The notes: a model not told the origin generated them from the letters alone. DNA of 64,000 nucleotides from Ctenosaura bakeri (GCA_948474755.1 CAOLHI010000395.1:930001-994000), one strand, 5' to 3'; shown: positions 44,331-57,423, counted from the stretch's first letter. Program-made: numbers and translations.

Positions 44331-47108
44331 ATCAAAGTATGTGGTGGGGTCTTAGTCCTAGGAAAGATTCATACTTTGGAAAGCACAGCTCAGTGCTTGC
44401 TTACCATACCTTACCACCTCCCCTACAAGATATACAGTTTTCATAACTTGGACTTATTAATGACTGGAGAACACTACTGGGGTCACACTGACCAGAGATG
44501 TGTTCGGGGTCATGATGGTGGGAAAAGTTCAGATAAGATTATTTGGAAAACCCCGGTGCTGATGGGATTGTGCTAATCCTTTCACTGCTTCAGACTCTTT
44601 GCATTTTTGAACACAATGGAAGATGAGCTGCCAAGATAAATCAGAGACCACCTCCCAATCTTACCTTATGGAGATCTCCTCTATACACCTACCTGACCAA
44701 ACATTAAGAGATTGTCATGAATCCTATCAGTGTTTTGTCACTTTAGAGTTAAAGTAATTAGCCCATTCCAGACCCCTTTATTAGTCCCATGGGAAAGCCA
44801 TTACGGCTTTGTCAACACACCCCTTCAGAGTATGAAATAAGGTATAAAAATCCTAGTTTTGGCCCCAGCCAGTTGTAATAGCTGTTCTCCCATGCTATCC
44901 GCAGACACTGTCTGACCCCTCCACTGCAGCCTCCTTCTTCAAGAAGGGTAACTATCACCCTTTCCACCCTTAATTTCTCTCTATCCAACCTTGCCAATAG
45001 CCTTGCATGATTCTTAGAGTATCTAATTTCTTGAATGTTAGTCAATTCAAATAAAATACCTCGTTTAACTTAAACTGGAGTCTTCTCTACAGTTTGCACT
45101 GGTATAAGTAGATGAAAAGATCCTCCCATTACGCTCCTCTCACAAGCCTGCTTTGAGCTATAACTCCCCCCAATTCTAAGGAAACACTGGCATTGTGGAT
45201 GGACCCAACGTCCCCCACCTCTTAGGGTAACAGAACTTCTCATTATAATCAAGTCATCAAGCACGTGGTAGACTCATAGGTATTGCAATCCAGAATAGCT
45301 CTAAATTTAAATATTTGATGCACTTCTATTTATATGAGCCTTTCACCTTTTCCAGTGGGATTCCACTTGCTCCAGAAGGAATTGGAAAGAGATGGAATAT
45401 GACTAATCACCACTGTGCAGAAAGGAAATATATGTGTGTACTCATGAAGACAATGATCACACTCCCTGCTGACAAAATAAAGGGGAGAGGCAGGGGGGAG
45501 ATTAACAATGGGACAAGCAATCATATTGGAAGAATATTATCCTCACTGCATTACATCAGCAATTGCTATCATTAATAAATCCAAGTAGGGTTTTGGTGAT
45601 GACATTCATCAGCTTTAAAACTCCTGTGGGACAATGGTTGGAAACACAAACTCGAGAGCAGTTTCTGCTTCAACACTCCCCCCTAAAAAATAAATAAAAC
45701 AAAACTTTTTGTTGAAAAAAAAATAATCCTTCATTTTCCCCAAAGTTCTTACAGCTTAAAAATTATAGCTGTCTCTTTCTCCCTATCTGATGAATGGAAA
45801 ATAAGGCAGTGTTCTAAACTTCTCTACGGTTTTTATAGAAGCCATGATTCACTCTTGGAGGCATTAGCAGTTGTGTGATAATATAAGATAAATCCAAGGC
45901 TGGAAGAAAGACCAACAAAAGTAAATATGTTTGGGGAAGAAATAATCTGCTTTAAGGATCTTGTCAGTGTGTGTAATTGGAGTTTATTGTGCTAGGAGTG
46001 TGGACTTAATTTCCCTGTGGTGCTTTACCCTATGGCATGGGGAAATCTTTCAGGCAAGGAAAGATAAATTGACAGTCCTCCACCAAACCATAATGAAGCT
46101 TCCATTGAGGATGACAGTTTCAAACAGGGGTGGACCACAAACCATAGTATGATGTAACAAGGTCAATCTGCACATGCAAGCCATTGCTTGATGGGATAGG
46201 CCAACCACAAAGAAGTTAGCGTGCCTCTGAGAACAAATGGTTATTGGTTTCTTAGGAAATAAGTTTCAAGTAACCAAAAAGTGTCTTTGTGAGTGCCATT
46301 TTCAGCCTTTGCAGAAGATAACAGCAGAACACATTTAAACTCCAGCTCTCTAACTCCCTACAGCTCAGGAAGCTGAGAAAACTTTTGAGAAGTTTAGAAG
46401 GCACAGTTGTAAAGCTTCTGAACTGTTTTTTGCAGGGGGAAGGGGGTCACTTGATATTTCTTCTGCCAATCAGAATAAAGAAAAGCTATAAACAGGCAAT
46501 AAATAGGCTTTAAAATAGGAAAGTCCTGAAAATAGCCAATTTTATGCTTCACTGGTGTCAGGCAGTTTAGCACTAATTAAATTTTGCACCAACCTGCCTG
46601 AGGTTATGCAGTTAACAGTGATAATATATATCTAGATATAAATATATCCCCTGTCTAGCAAAAAATATTTTTGACAATACAATATAATCTAATTTATGCT
46701 TATTTATAAATATGGCAAGCTACATTAGATCAGTTGCTGCACTGAAATAGTTTCTCAGCACGATGTTATATGAGCAGTCCCAGAGGTCTATTACACAATA
46801 AGTTGTGCTCATTCAGTATTGCAAATACATTTCTCTGCTTTTCAAAGAGCAACATTTGCGATTTTGTTCTAAGCTTATCTGTACAAGGTTGCTAGAACTA
46901 CAAAGTCAGAACAATTCTATAACTACAAAGGAGAAAATTCTCACACAAATGCATGGGCAGCAGTATTGATTGCACCCTTATTAAGACTGCGATGGTTAAT
47001 CAATCAAATTGAGAGATTAGCACTAGAAGCTCATTGTGCTGATGCCGGTAGAAAGGTGAATCAGCTTTGAAATAGTGAATCCACTTTGGATTTTAGTGAG
47101 AACAGCCA
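44331..47108. other. No gene or repeat recognised
   Basis: Repeat-poor. 46290-47030 contains many TAAT-core motifs (for example GGTTAATCAATCAAATTG at 46992), so it is a reasonable place to look for a conserved enhancer. Confidence 0.4.
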
Positions 47109-47310
47109 AAAGCCAGTATGGTGTACTGGCGTGAACATTGGGCTACACCTCTGGAGAATCTCCACTTTGCCATGGAAACCTTGGGTAGATCACATTCTCT
47201 CAGCCTCAGATGGAAAGTAAAGGCAAATATATCTTATCAAGAAAATTCTATCGAAGATTCACCTTGGGATGTCATAAGTTGGAAATGGCCTAAAGGCACA
47301 CAACAACATC
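47109..47310 (+). mobile_element. tRNA-derived SINE (AGCCAGTGTGGTG type)
   Basis: Head AAAGCCAGTATGGTGTACTGG, body TTGCCATGGAAACCTTGGG and CTCAGCCTCAGATGG, tail GTCATAAGTTGG...AAAGGCACACAACAAC. Confidence 0.77.
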
Positions 47311-49199
47311 GAAGCAGCCATCCAAAGTGCTAGTGTCTTCCCCCAAATAGCTTCAGTATCTTGGATAGCTCCATTAAAATTTAGACTAAAGCTTGGAATG
47401 GATTTGCCACCCCACTGATGTTAACATCATCTTTCTCCACTACAGATTGGTCAACTAAAACTCCAGTTGATGAACATCTAGAACCAAATGTTAACCAAAT
47501 GAGGAGAACTTCTAGTGAGTGTGAAACTGGTGAGACATGAATATATTCAAGATGGTCTTTGTTTCATTTGTAAATAGGAGTAGTAAACTGGAGTTTATTG
47601 GTCTATAAACCATTCTAAAATCCATTCCAGTTTCAACAAAATGATGCCTGCATTAAAGTTTGGGTATCTGCCATCTAATTATTGCCAAAAATTAACTTAA
47701 TGGGAAATCTCAACCTGCACCTTGGCATTAGTATCAGACTTGTCCTTCAATGAAGGCATTGAACAAGGGCATTATAACTAAGTATCAATATGTTAATCAT
47801 GTACTTCCATCTTTATCCATTATGCTTGAAGCTTATTAAGATAGGCCAACTGGTCCAAGGCCATACAAAAAGCTTTGCTTGACCCAATCAAAGTCCACCT
47901 TGTCAAGAATCTTATTTCCCATAGTGCCTACCACTATGAAGAACCTACAAGTGGGGCTTGGGTGCAATGACTGAGATCTTTCATTGTGCAGACAGAGCAT
48001 AACATCACATGCATAGCTCTTCAATTCCCCCTCTCCTGCACCTGTCAAAACCCAGATTTTTTGCTGTTAGGAGAGAACGAAGATAGGAAAATTAGGCAAT
48101 GAACAAGCAGCTGGTCTTGGCTATGAAGGGAAAACAAATGAAGGCATTCTCCTAGATGGAGAATGAGAAAGAGTATCCATACTTCTCTTCCCAAGACCAG
48201 TCATTTTTTCATCACCAGAATTGCCTTTCCTTCCATTTCATCAGTAAATGTCCACAGCAGCAGATGGGGTTTCACAGCTGTCAGAGTAGGGTGAGTTTTG
48301 ACAGTGCACAAGGGAAAAGTTGCTCGTGATACTCCAAAAGAAAATTGTACACGCATATATTGCCGACAAGATTCAGCCAAGAGCTTTCTCCTGCTATCCT
48401 GGGAACTTCAAGAAAGCATGGTGTTCATCTCATATATCCCAAGTCTTATTCCACTTTCTCTGCTCACTGTTCCACATTGTCTCCTTTCTCATGTTCATAG
48501 CTCAGTGAGAATTGTGTGGCTTTGCCTTGAGCAGTGCCTTATTTCTTCCAAAGAGCAGGAAGAAATGTTTTTAAAAATGTGATGCCCCCTTTTGTTTGTT
48601 TCAAAGTCATTTGTCCAGATGGTATCTACTCTGAGTACCTCTTCCTTGACACATATTGTTATTTCCTGAAATCAAATACCCCTTCACAGAATTTTGTTTG
48701 TCCAGGAACTATTTTCTAGTGATTTTCAGAAGCTGCATCCTGCATCTCTGATTAATTCCTATTGCCTTAACAGCATTCCTAACACTTAATTGAGTGAAAG
48801 AATACTGGCAGATCTAAGATCCCCATTCATGGGAACTCAGCTAGAATAATAATACATGTTTCTGTAGCATTTAGTCTATCTCTCTGGGGCGTGCTCTGAA
48901 AGCAAATTGCAGCAACCTTTCTGAAGTTGAGCTAGTTTGGATCTTATCAGTCCTTCAATGGGAGATTGCCTAAGAATTGGATATTTCCACGTAGAGTAGG
49001 GGCTGAGTTTTAAAAAGTTCCTTTTTGGATTATAATGCACAGAACCTCCTATTGCCAATATGATCACTGGGCAAGCTGACTAAGAGAGCTGTCAAAAATA
49101 ATGGCTGGCATTTAGCATAGAACTTATATCTTTGTAATGCACTCAGATGCTCACAAAAGCAAATTGAGTAGTTTCATATTGTCTATATTCATCTCTGGC
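47311..49199. other. No gene recognised
   Basis: Unassigned apart from the weak 5S-like fragment at 48905. Confidence 0.5.
48905..48985 (+). mobile_element. Possible 5S SINE head fragment
   Basis: CTGAAGTTGAGCTAGTTTGG...CAATGGGAGATTGCCTAAG resembles the 5S control region, but no SINE body follows. Confidence 0.3.
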
Positions 49200-49640
49200 C
49201 TGTTCCGATATTACAATATATGGACACCGATTGCACAATGGTAGCTCAAGGGGTGACTAATGCTCCATGGCTGAATTCACAATGGGCACTGATGTTCATC
49301 AGAAGTACCCAATGCACATCAGAAGTTCCCAATGCATATCAGATCACTGTTTCTGGCGCCCAGATTGGGCAGTTTCATAATGTTTGTTTACAGTAAGGGA
49401 TGTTGTTATATTACTATATAGGGGAGCTGGCTAATAGAACAATGTTCATTGGGGTCAATGTTCAAAGGACCAACACACAATGGGAGTAATGCACATTAGG
49501 AATGATCATTGGGACAACAGCTAGGAAGTGTTGATGTGTGTCTGTAGAACCTGATGTACATCAGAGTGTTCTTTCTGGTGCCCAGATGTGCACCTTCTAA
49601 ATTCACAAACAGGGTTGTGTTTCTGCAACGTAGCTACAGA
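49200..49640. repeat. Segment with internal duplication (TGCACAATGGG type)
   Basis: TTTCTGGCGCCCAGATTGGG at about 49349 and TTTCTGGTGCCCAGATGTGC at about 49569 head similar stretches, with repeated CCCAATGCACATCAGAAG motifs. A related block (GCCCAATGCACATTGGGAC) is at about 10053. Possibly an uncharacterised MITE. Confidence 0.4.
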
Positions 49641-49714
49641 TTCATAAATTTACAGAGCATACAAAGCATGTAGGATTTCTACCAAGTTTCCAAGCTCTAG
49701 AGGCAGAATTGGGC

Positions 49715-49790
49715 AAAAGTGGTAGAGATGTTGGGAGCCATAGTCCAACATCTGGAGGGCTACAGTCATTCCTGTATCAGATGAAAAGCT
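49715..49790. repeat. Fragment of a palindromic MITE
   Basis: ATAGTCCAACATCTGGAGGG is the right arm of the same common element type as at 17079. Confidence 0.4.
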
Positions 49791-51044
49791 AGATAATAGA
49801 AGCATAAATTGTGCATCGATAGTTTAGGGTGGAAAATAAAGTCCTGATCTGGAATAAGCTCTTTTCCTTGAAATCTGATTGCATGAGGATACCTGCTGGT
49901 GAAGATTAACAAATTTACAACCACGACTGGAAAATGGCAGCATGAAAAATGTCATAGCAATGAATTCAATATTGTAATTGCCATTTGCCTGCATGTTTCA
50001 TAAAGTGAAAGAAACAGTATAACTGGTCATATAATAATCAGATATTTGTGATGGAAGTATCCATACCTACAGACCATTGGACAAATTTCAGCTTCAGACA
50101 AGCCACTGTGTTTAATGGTTTAAGTGTTGCCAACCTACATGACAGGGTTGTTGTAGGGGAGTGACAGGTAGGCTATGCATATAATGAATGAACGTGTTAA
50201 TTAACTTTGACATAACCATATTACATGTTACAGTCAACATTCTGTTTCCAAAGAGACAAGACAATATTGATTAGAACAGGAGAGGATGAAGTTTCTTTGT
50301 TTGTTGTATTCCTCCCTCTAATTATAACACTTTCAAATTGATTTTAGGAAAGAAATCAGATATACAGAAAATACATGGTTTACCAAACTCATGAAGCAAA
50401 AAAAACTTGAAAAAAAACACAATGTGTTATCTGAATGCTACCTGACTACTCTTAAACTTAAATATGGCAGATGGAGTTATGTTTGAAAAGAATGCAAGAT
50501 ATCTCATGATGTCATTCTGCACTGGAGGAAGACATTTCCCTTGCTCTTTACCTTTGGAATTCAATTGTTAATAATCATCATCAAATCAGAGGCAACCCTT
50601 GAGGGAGCAAACTACATTTTGGAGATAAAGTACATACTTAAGGCATATGGAAAAGTTAATCCAAGCAATGTAGACTGCTCATTAATGTTTATACTCTAAG
50701 AGAGGCTGAAATACCCAGATGGATTCAAAATCTCATTACCCCTTATTAATGAATTCTTATTCATTTCCTCCCCCATCCAATTTTCTACCTAATCAATTGC
50801 ACACTTTTACATTTGGCTTCTTTTCAGTTGTTGTTTTTTGTTTCCCAGAGTAAGCAGTCTGGTTCTTTTCAGTGAGGATGTTAGGGTCTTAAATCATCCC
50901 TGATCAAACACTTGGAATAACCAAAATCAATTGCTTGCCAAAGAGTAGGTGTAGGTAACTGCACTGAGGTGGGGAAAATGTTGGTTCTCTCTTTTAAGAT
51001 GGACCTCACTGGCATGTTCCCACTGACCCAGAAGTAAACTGGAT
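49791..51044. other. No feature recognised
   Basis: AT-rich DNA. Confidence 0.55.
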
Positions 51045-51170
51045 CAACTGAGGCCAAAGAACTCTCTGGCTGAGAATCCTAAATGCCCCTCCCTAAACTG
51101 CAAACGCCAGGATTCCTTAGGATCTTGAAAGTGGAATAATAGCACTGGAACAGTGTAGTGTGGCTGGACT
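51045..51170. repeat. Foldback MITE family A, right part
   Basis: CTGAGGCCAAAGAACTCTCTG, CCCTCCCTAAACTGCAAACG, AGTGGAATAATAGCACTGG and AACAGTGTAGTGTGG. The left arm is missing; it abuts an LTR-like segment. Confidence 0.72.
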
Positions 51171-51184
51171 GCACATCCCAATAT

Positions 51185-51560
51185 TCTTCACCATTGGCTA
51201 AAACACAAAACAGCAAAAACACAACAGTCCAGAAAGGGAATAGTCCAAAAGCCAAATCAATAATCTGAGCAAAGTGTCAGAGTCTAAGCTCTAAAGCACA
51301 CAGGTAAAGGCTGCAAGAATCACACAGCTGTCACCACCAATAGCATCAGTAGTTCCCAGCAACCTTCTGTTCCTTAAGGCCTCTGGTTATATAGCCTGAG
51401 CCCCATGGCCAGCTGTTGCCTGATTAACAAGCCCTTCCCATATAAGCACCACCTGAGGCCTGCACTTCCCTTTTGCTTCCTGCATTGGCTGCAATGTTTC
51501 TGGGGTGTGGCTGTTGGGAAGGGATCCTGGAAGTCTGGATCCTGAGGCAAGGGCATGACA
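51185..51560 (-). mobile_element. LTR-like segment, 5' part
   Basis: The minus strand begins TGTCATGCCCTTGCC at 51560, has a TATA box (GGCTATATAACC at about 51383-51394) with promoter-like spacing, and TTTTTGCTGTTTTGTGTTTT near its other end. This looks like the U3-R of a Ty3/gypsy-type LTR. The CA end is not seen; it is interrupted near 51170 by a family A fragment. No internal gag/pol. Confidence 0.45.
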
Positions 51561-52268
51561 CAAAGTTATTTTGCATATATTTGCACTTTGGACACTAGGG
51601 AGCAGAACTTTCCAAGGATGGAATATTTGTGGTGTGACCAGTGCAATAACCCCCATTGTTCTTTCACTACCTGAATGCACTGCACATGGACAACACATGA
51701 CAGGGTCCCTGAGTTCTTCCAATATTGTGTGGGAGAGAAAGTGAATAACACTAGTATATGTGGTAGAAGTAATTTTCTCCCAAGAACCCAAGGAGTTAAT
51801 CTACTTTTTAGTTTTAATCCAATGTATCTCTATGAAATAAGGAAAGCAGTGGTGTTTTTTTCTTCTTCTCTTAATGTGCAATAATTGTTACACCTGTACA
51901 AATGCAATGAAATATGATTTAATTCAATCAAAGCGACAAGTGAATTGCAATAAGAAGTGGTGGAAGTACAAGGAAATGGAGTTTGTCGATTTTGATTACA
52001 TGCAATTTTGTTCTAACTGAGTCACTGTTACCATTGAGAGACCTTCTGTGGAAATCCTACTAAAACATTTCTGTTGCTTAAAAATAAAAACATTGTGCAT
52101 CTTCAATGCTATTTGTAGGTATGAGGGAAATGCCAACATTGGTATATATAATGCGTTTGTTTCAACTCCAGTGGCTTAGTTAAATGAATATCTCCCCCCA
52201 GCACATCTGTATTAAACCAAACACCATCTGATTGTCTGCAGATCTCATTCTTCTACCAACCTATTATA
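51561..52268. other. No feature recognised
   Basis: AT-rich DNA. Confidence 0.55.
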
Positions 52269-52357
52269 GATTGGAAAGGTTACTTTTTTGAACTACAGTT
52301 CCTAGTTCAATCCCTGGAGGATTAAGGGTGCTGTAGTCCAAAAAGTAACTGCAATCC
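52269..52357. repeat. Small palindromic MITE (AGTTACTTTTTGGACTACAG type)
   Basis: GTTACTTTTTTGAACTACAG at left pairs with CTGTAGTCCAAAAAGTAAC at right, ends GATTGG / CAATCC. About 89 bp, non-coding. Confidence 0.65.
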
Positions 52358-53334
52358 AGCCAGAGAAGAAGACAGCCAGATAATTAAAATGCTGTTGAGA
52401 TCCCCTTTTAAGTTGTTGTAAGTTGAAAACTACTGCAATTGCATTTTAAGTTCACACGCAATGCAGAGGTTGATTTGCCCATAATTGGCCAGTTTGACTA
52501 GCAATTTTCAATACAAAGGCTGGGATCTTTTCTGTCTCTTACACATGTATACATTCCCCTATTGAAAGAGTTGGATATTTTGGTCTGATAAAAAATATAT
52601 GCACTAAGTTCGTGGTTGTGAAGGTGGAGTTGTGTATGTGGTCTCCATGAACATTCAGTTGTGCGTTTGGGTGTTCATTCAGTTGCAAAAATGTTCTCAT
52701 TCATCACAAGGGGTGCATATTATAATTAATGCAGAATTCCACATGTGGAGATTAAATGTTACACAACCCTAGTGGAGAAATTTGGCTAGAACCTCCTCCA
52801 ATCCTTTCTTGCACAGAGCTTTCTAACTTAAAACACTTACTCATCATCAAGGAAATACCAGATCCAGACCCTACTGAAATCACTTCTGTCCTTCTAAGAG
52901 TTTAGGCAATGCTGCTAACAGGTTCTAATAACAGCAGTTGGAATATCAGGGACTCATTAACCTGGTAATCTTTCAACATGTTGAATACCATTACCTGCTA
53001 GCACAGTCTATCTGCTTTCTTCTAGGTTACTGTGGATGACATTGTTTTACCCAGCATGCCTTCAGAATGAAATTATATTCAGATATGGAGTTGTTGATAA
53101 AGAAATATCACAGAGGAACATGGTGACCCAACTGGCTACCAACTGTAACTATACGGAAAACAAGTTCAGGGAAAAAGTGGCACATCATCCTATCATATCC
53201 TACCGGGAGATTTAACAGCCATTGTAAAGCAAGCTGCTGCATTTTCTAGCAGTCGTAGCTGATGGCTTCCATGCAAGCAGGATTATGAATTCAATCTGGG
53301 ATTTTAGTCTGAACTTTAAAGAGGCTATCAAATG
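52358..53334. other. No feature recognised
   Basis: AT-rich DNA. Confidence 0.55.
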
Positions 53335-53452
53335 TGCTGAAATTTACCCTGTCATCCCCACCAAACTGCAAATCCAAGGATTTCATAGAATGGAACCATG
53401 GATATCAAAGTGGTATCAAAGTGCTATAATTTTGTAGTGTGGATATGCCCCA
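53335..53452. repeat. Foldback MITE family B, right part
   Basis: AACTGCAAATCCAAGGATTTC, AATGGAACCATGGATATC and TTTTGTAGTGTGGATATGCC. Confidence 0.52.
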
Positions 53453-54611
53453 GGAGTAATGTTTACTGTTATCCTGGCTCGATCACTTGAAATGTTGGCA
53501 AGGATCAGATTTCAACCAATCTGTTCATTCTTTAGCATCCAGCATGCCTCCTGGGGAACATTTGACTATGTCAGTTCTAAGTTGTACATGTCTCCATCTT
53601 AGCTAACAAGGGTTGTAAGATGGGTGGAATATGATAAATGGTCCTACTTCCAAAAACCATCCTTCCTTGAACCCCAAAGGCAACAGCGTGTCTAGAGGAG
53701 AAGCTTCATGAAACATTGCAGATACTCCACAAAGTCTCCCAGTCCACTCTCTTTTCACTTTTATTGAATGACACCGCATTACAATGACTTACAATTGTGT
53801 TGCTTCTCACTGCAGTTACGATGCTGTTAAAGTGAGCTGAGTTTATGGTGAAAATAACTCAAGTCCTTTGGACTTCGCCTTTGGACAATTACATTGCTTA
53901 ATTTCTGCCTAGCGGATTCATCATGAACTAGTCTTGATCCTTTGTGTCTGAAAGCAAAATAAATTCAATGAGAACAGAGGAGCAATCATATCCATTTGTC
54001 TGTCCATCTAAACCTGAAATTTGTCAGAGTGGAGCATGACACCTAAGGATAACCAAGAAACTAAATCTGAGATGTCCTCAGCTGCTCCCTTTGGAGGTGG
54101 CATATTTCAGTGGACAGTGCATTCAAGAGTTGTTATAAATTTGTGGTATATGTAATATTTGTATACCTCTAGATATAATAAAATCTCTAATTGATTTACA
54201 TTAAAATACATGTCTAATAAAATAAAGTAATAGTTGAAAAACTATCTTAAAAGTTATAGCTATTGAAAAACACTCCTATCAACTAATCAGTAATTTATTA
54301 TGGTCATAGACCAGTATTTTAAAAAAACACTGCTAAAATCATGCAATAACCAATAAGAAAATATTGGGGAAAATATGTGTATAGCAGTAGGTTTAATTTT
54401 CTTGTAAAGTTTCAGCTTCCTGCAGATCTCAATGTCTGTGCTGGTGTGGGGCAGGATATTCCCCACAACTTTAGCTCATCCTTGATGCAGCTTATTGAGT
54501 CCCCCCACAGTTGCAATCACTGTGTATGTCCACATTCCAGAGTTATAACAGTTTGAGACTCCTTGAACTGTCATGGCTATGTTCTAGAAGATTCTGGGAT
54601 TAATAGTTTGG
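53453..54611. other. No feature recognised
   Basis: AT-rich DNA. Confidence 0.55.
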
Positions 54612-54825
54612 TGCCCAGAAGACACAGATCCTGTTTGATCTTGGAAGCTAAACAGGATCAACTCTGGTTGGTACCTGGCAAGAAGACTGCCAGAAAACAA
54701 CTCAGCTGTAGTCTGTATTCAGGAGAAGGTAATGACAAATTGCTTCTGAGAATTCTTGCCTAAATTTTTTTCTTTGATATTCATGGGGTTCCTATAAGTT
54801 GACCGATGACCTTCTAAGGTGGAAG
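54612..54825 (+). mobile_element. 5S rRNA-derived SINE
   Basis: Head TTGATCTTGGAAGCTAAACAG and CTCTGGTTGGTACCTGGCAAG. Body GTAATGACAAATTGCTTCTGAG. Tail ATTCATGGGGTTCCTATAAG. More diverged than the 23236 copy. Confidence 0.78.
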
Positions 54826-54826
54826 A

Positions 54827-54926
54827 ATTACTGCATTTTAAGCAGAAAATTTTCCCAATGAGCTACAAATACCAGGATTCCATAGGACTGAATAAAGTGG
54901 CATCAAACTGCTACAACCATGTAGCA
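54827..54926. repeat. Foldback MITE family B, fragment
   Basis: ACCAGGATTCCATAGGACTG and GTGGCATCAAACTGCTACAA. Directly follows a 5S SINE. Confidence 0.45.
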
Positions 54927-56016
54927 TATATACATCGTTTTGTTTGTACCTGCCACACTTAACCAACTTTTCTGTTGCATAGGATGGGAATATATCTTTT
55001 CACCCCAGATACTGTGGCCACTTAGGCAGCCTTCACCATAACAGTTTCTCACAGTGGACCCATCTTCTCCAGTATGAACACAAATGGCTTTCATTCATTC
55101 CTATGGAGAGAAGCTCTGCTCTAGAGATACCTGTCCGTTGGCCACGACCCCTGTTTCAAGTTCCTTAGAATGATGTAAGCTCCACCTGGATGTCTACTGT
55201 GCCTGCCGTATATCCATAGGTTCTGTTCCAGGAATCCCCATTTAAAAATATATATATATATATGAGCATCACATCCCATTGTAGTCAAGGGATGCAACAT
55301 GTGTATACCTGTTGCATCCACAGACTATAATGAGACATGGCATTTTGGGTGACCTTGCATTCATGTGTGCAAAGGTCTTGCCAGAAGAAGGCACGCTGCA
55401 GTAACGTACAAGTCATTTTTCCTCATTGAGGGGCATTTTGATAAGTTTTTAACTATTTATCCTTTAATGTAATAATGAAAGTATGTATTAGTAACAAATT
55501 GGTGATGAGTAACAAAATGTGTTAATCTTTTTTTCCAGCAATTCTTTCTTCTCTAGAAAAAAAAAGAAGTAATGCCACCACTAACACCTTATTTGTTTCA
55601 GTAACATTTCAAAGCTCTCAGTCAAAGTGGAGTGGGCTCAGTGATTAAAAAAACCCTCTCCCCTTAGGAGGATAGTGTTAAGTGTTAGATCTTTTTGGCA
55701 TGGAAGACATTTTATAAGTCTTAATTTCATTACCCCCTGCATTCACGACTCTGAAAGTGGATTCAGCAAAAGGAACAAAGTTAGAAATCAAAAGACATCT
55801 GGATGGCAATTTTACCTGTGAGGCCATGCCTCCTTTAAATGATCTATCCAACTTATCGAAGTTTAGAGTAAAATCCAGAACAGGTCCACCACCCCATTGG
55901 CACAGGAGCTACCAGCTGCCACTGCCCTGATGGGGACTCCCTTGGCAGCCAAGGACAACCTGCACAGTTTCAGCCACAACTTTTTCAGTAATGTGACGGT
56001 AATGATGTTGACTTAC
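54927..56016. other. No gene recognised
   Basis: Contains an (AT)n tract at 55249-55262. Confidence 0.5.
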
Positions 56017-56068
56017 TTCACGGAGTTGCTGCAGACTATAAAATGCCCGTAGAGCATTCTGAATGCTC
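56017..56068 (-). CDS. Candidate 52-bp exon, unidentified gene
   Basis: Minus strand bordered by TCGCACTTAG (acceptor) and GAA|GTAAGT (donor). Reads SIQNALRAFYSLQQLRE after a single base that fits the split codon of the 62421 candidate. Ends in phase 0. Short, so both borders could be coincidental. Confidence 0.28.
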
Positions 56069-56489
56069 CTAAGTGCGATGTAAAGACTATTTATCATGTG
56101 TTCTTATTTACAACAGCCCTCGGAAGTCAGGCTATTACTGAGCTGACGATGCTACTTCTTTAATCTACTATCCCCCTTCAGCCCCCTGGGACACACACTT
56201 AAAACTTTCTAATGGGAGGGGATGAGATACGTTCACAGAGAACAGGTGTATCCACAGTTATCATGTTGCTCCAGAGAGCAAGAGCAGAACTCAGGAACGG
56301 AAATTGCAGGGAAATAGAATTTCCCTTTAATGTAAAAGTGAAGCTTCATAAAGCTAATGACTAGAACACACACATGCAACTTGAGGTTATAGATATGTCT
56401 GTCTTGTTTTGAAAGAAGAATTTACTGGCCTCTTAGCTCCGGGGCTGCCAGTCCCCTGAAGGCACCACTAGCCCATGGAGTGAAAAGAA

Positions 56490-56690
56490 GGCCATTTCTG
56501 ACCTACACTGTTATAGCGCTATTATTCCACTTTCAACATCATCTGGAATTTTGGGGTTTGCAGTTGACTGAGGCCCAAGAGCTCTCTGGCTGAGAATTCT
56601 AAATGTCCCTCTCTAAACTGCAAAGCCCTGGATCCATGGGATGCTGAAGGTGGAATAAAGGCACTATAACAGTGTAGAGCAGAAATAGCC
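56490..56690. repeat. Foldback MITE family A, full copy
   Basis: GGCCATTTCTGACCTACAC to AGCAGAAATAGCC. Only 16 bp separate it from the family C element at 56707. Confidence 0.82.
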
Positions 56691-56706
56691 AAAGAAAGAT
56701 GACTAA

Positions 56707-57140
56707 GGCCCTTTTTGCACACAGTTTTTTTTGTGTGCGAGGGCCCCTTGAGCGTCATGTAAATGGGAGCATTGGTCCGTATGATGCACTCCCACTCACG
56801 CGATACTCATGAGCCTAAAGCGGGACGATCACGCATTTTATTATTTTCAGCTTTAAGCCGAAAATACAGCGCGGTCGCGCAATGCTCATGTGGCCCTTGT
56901 GCACTTACCTGCATGTGGTGCGCCAAACAAGCCATCCTGGTCGTGCTTCCCCCCCCAGTGCAGCCTACAGCTCCCAGGCTGCACTGCGAAAGGAAGGGGT
57001 GTGGCACGAGCGCGACGGTCACGCTACCAGGAAGCGACCTGCGGGATGAAGGAACAGGGAAGTGGCAGCATTTCGGATGAGGCTTCTTACGTGAGACACA
57101 CACCCCCAACCGTGCAAATGGGAAATGAGAGAAAAGGGCC
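56707..57140. repeat. GC-rich foldback element family C (434 bp)
   Basis: Starts GGCCCTTTTTGCACAC and ends GAGAAAAGGGCC. Shares GATGCACTCCCACT, GCGCAATGCTC and GCACTTACCT with the 30988 copy in the same orientation. Hairpin at 56842-56866. The right terminus seems to carry a short internal duplication. Confidence 0.8.
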
Positions 57141-57423
57141 CATGTATCAGGGACTCATGCTGCAGATCGCTAGAGAAAGAAGAAGAGGAATGACAGACTC
57201 ATTCCTTTTACCTCTCTTCCTTCAGAACTGCAGTGGGGAGGGGAAGCAGTCCTCACTGGTCAGTCTCCTTGACCTTCTCCTTCCCTCTCCCCTCCATGGC
57301 TGCTTAATGGCAATAACAGTACACCACGGAGCCGGTGGCAGAAGCTAGCGGGGGCAAAGTACAGAGCTCTAGACACAGAATATCACATTCCACCTGTGGA
57401 ATGCAAGATCTTGGCCAATATTG

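Noticed and set aside
54903..55094. Minus-strand exon candidate with CTTCTCTCCATAG acceptor and GTACAAAC donor
   Set aside because: The open frame has a TGA immediately after the acceptor, so it cannot be read through.
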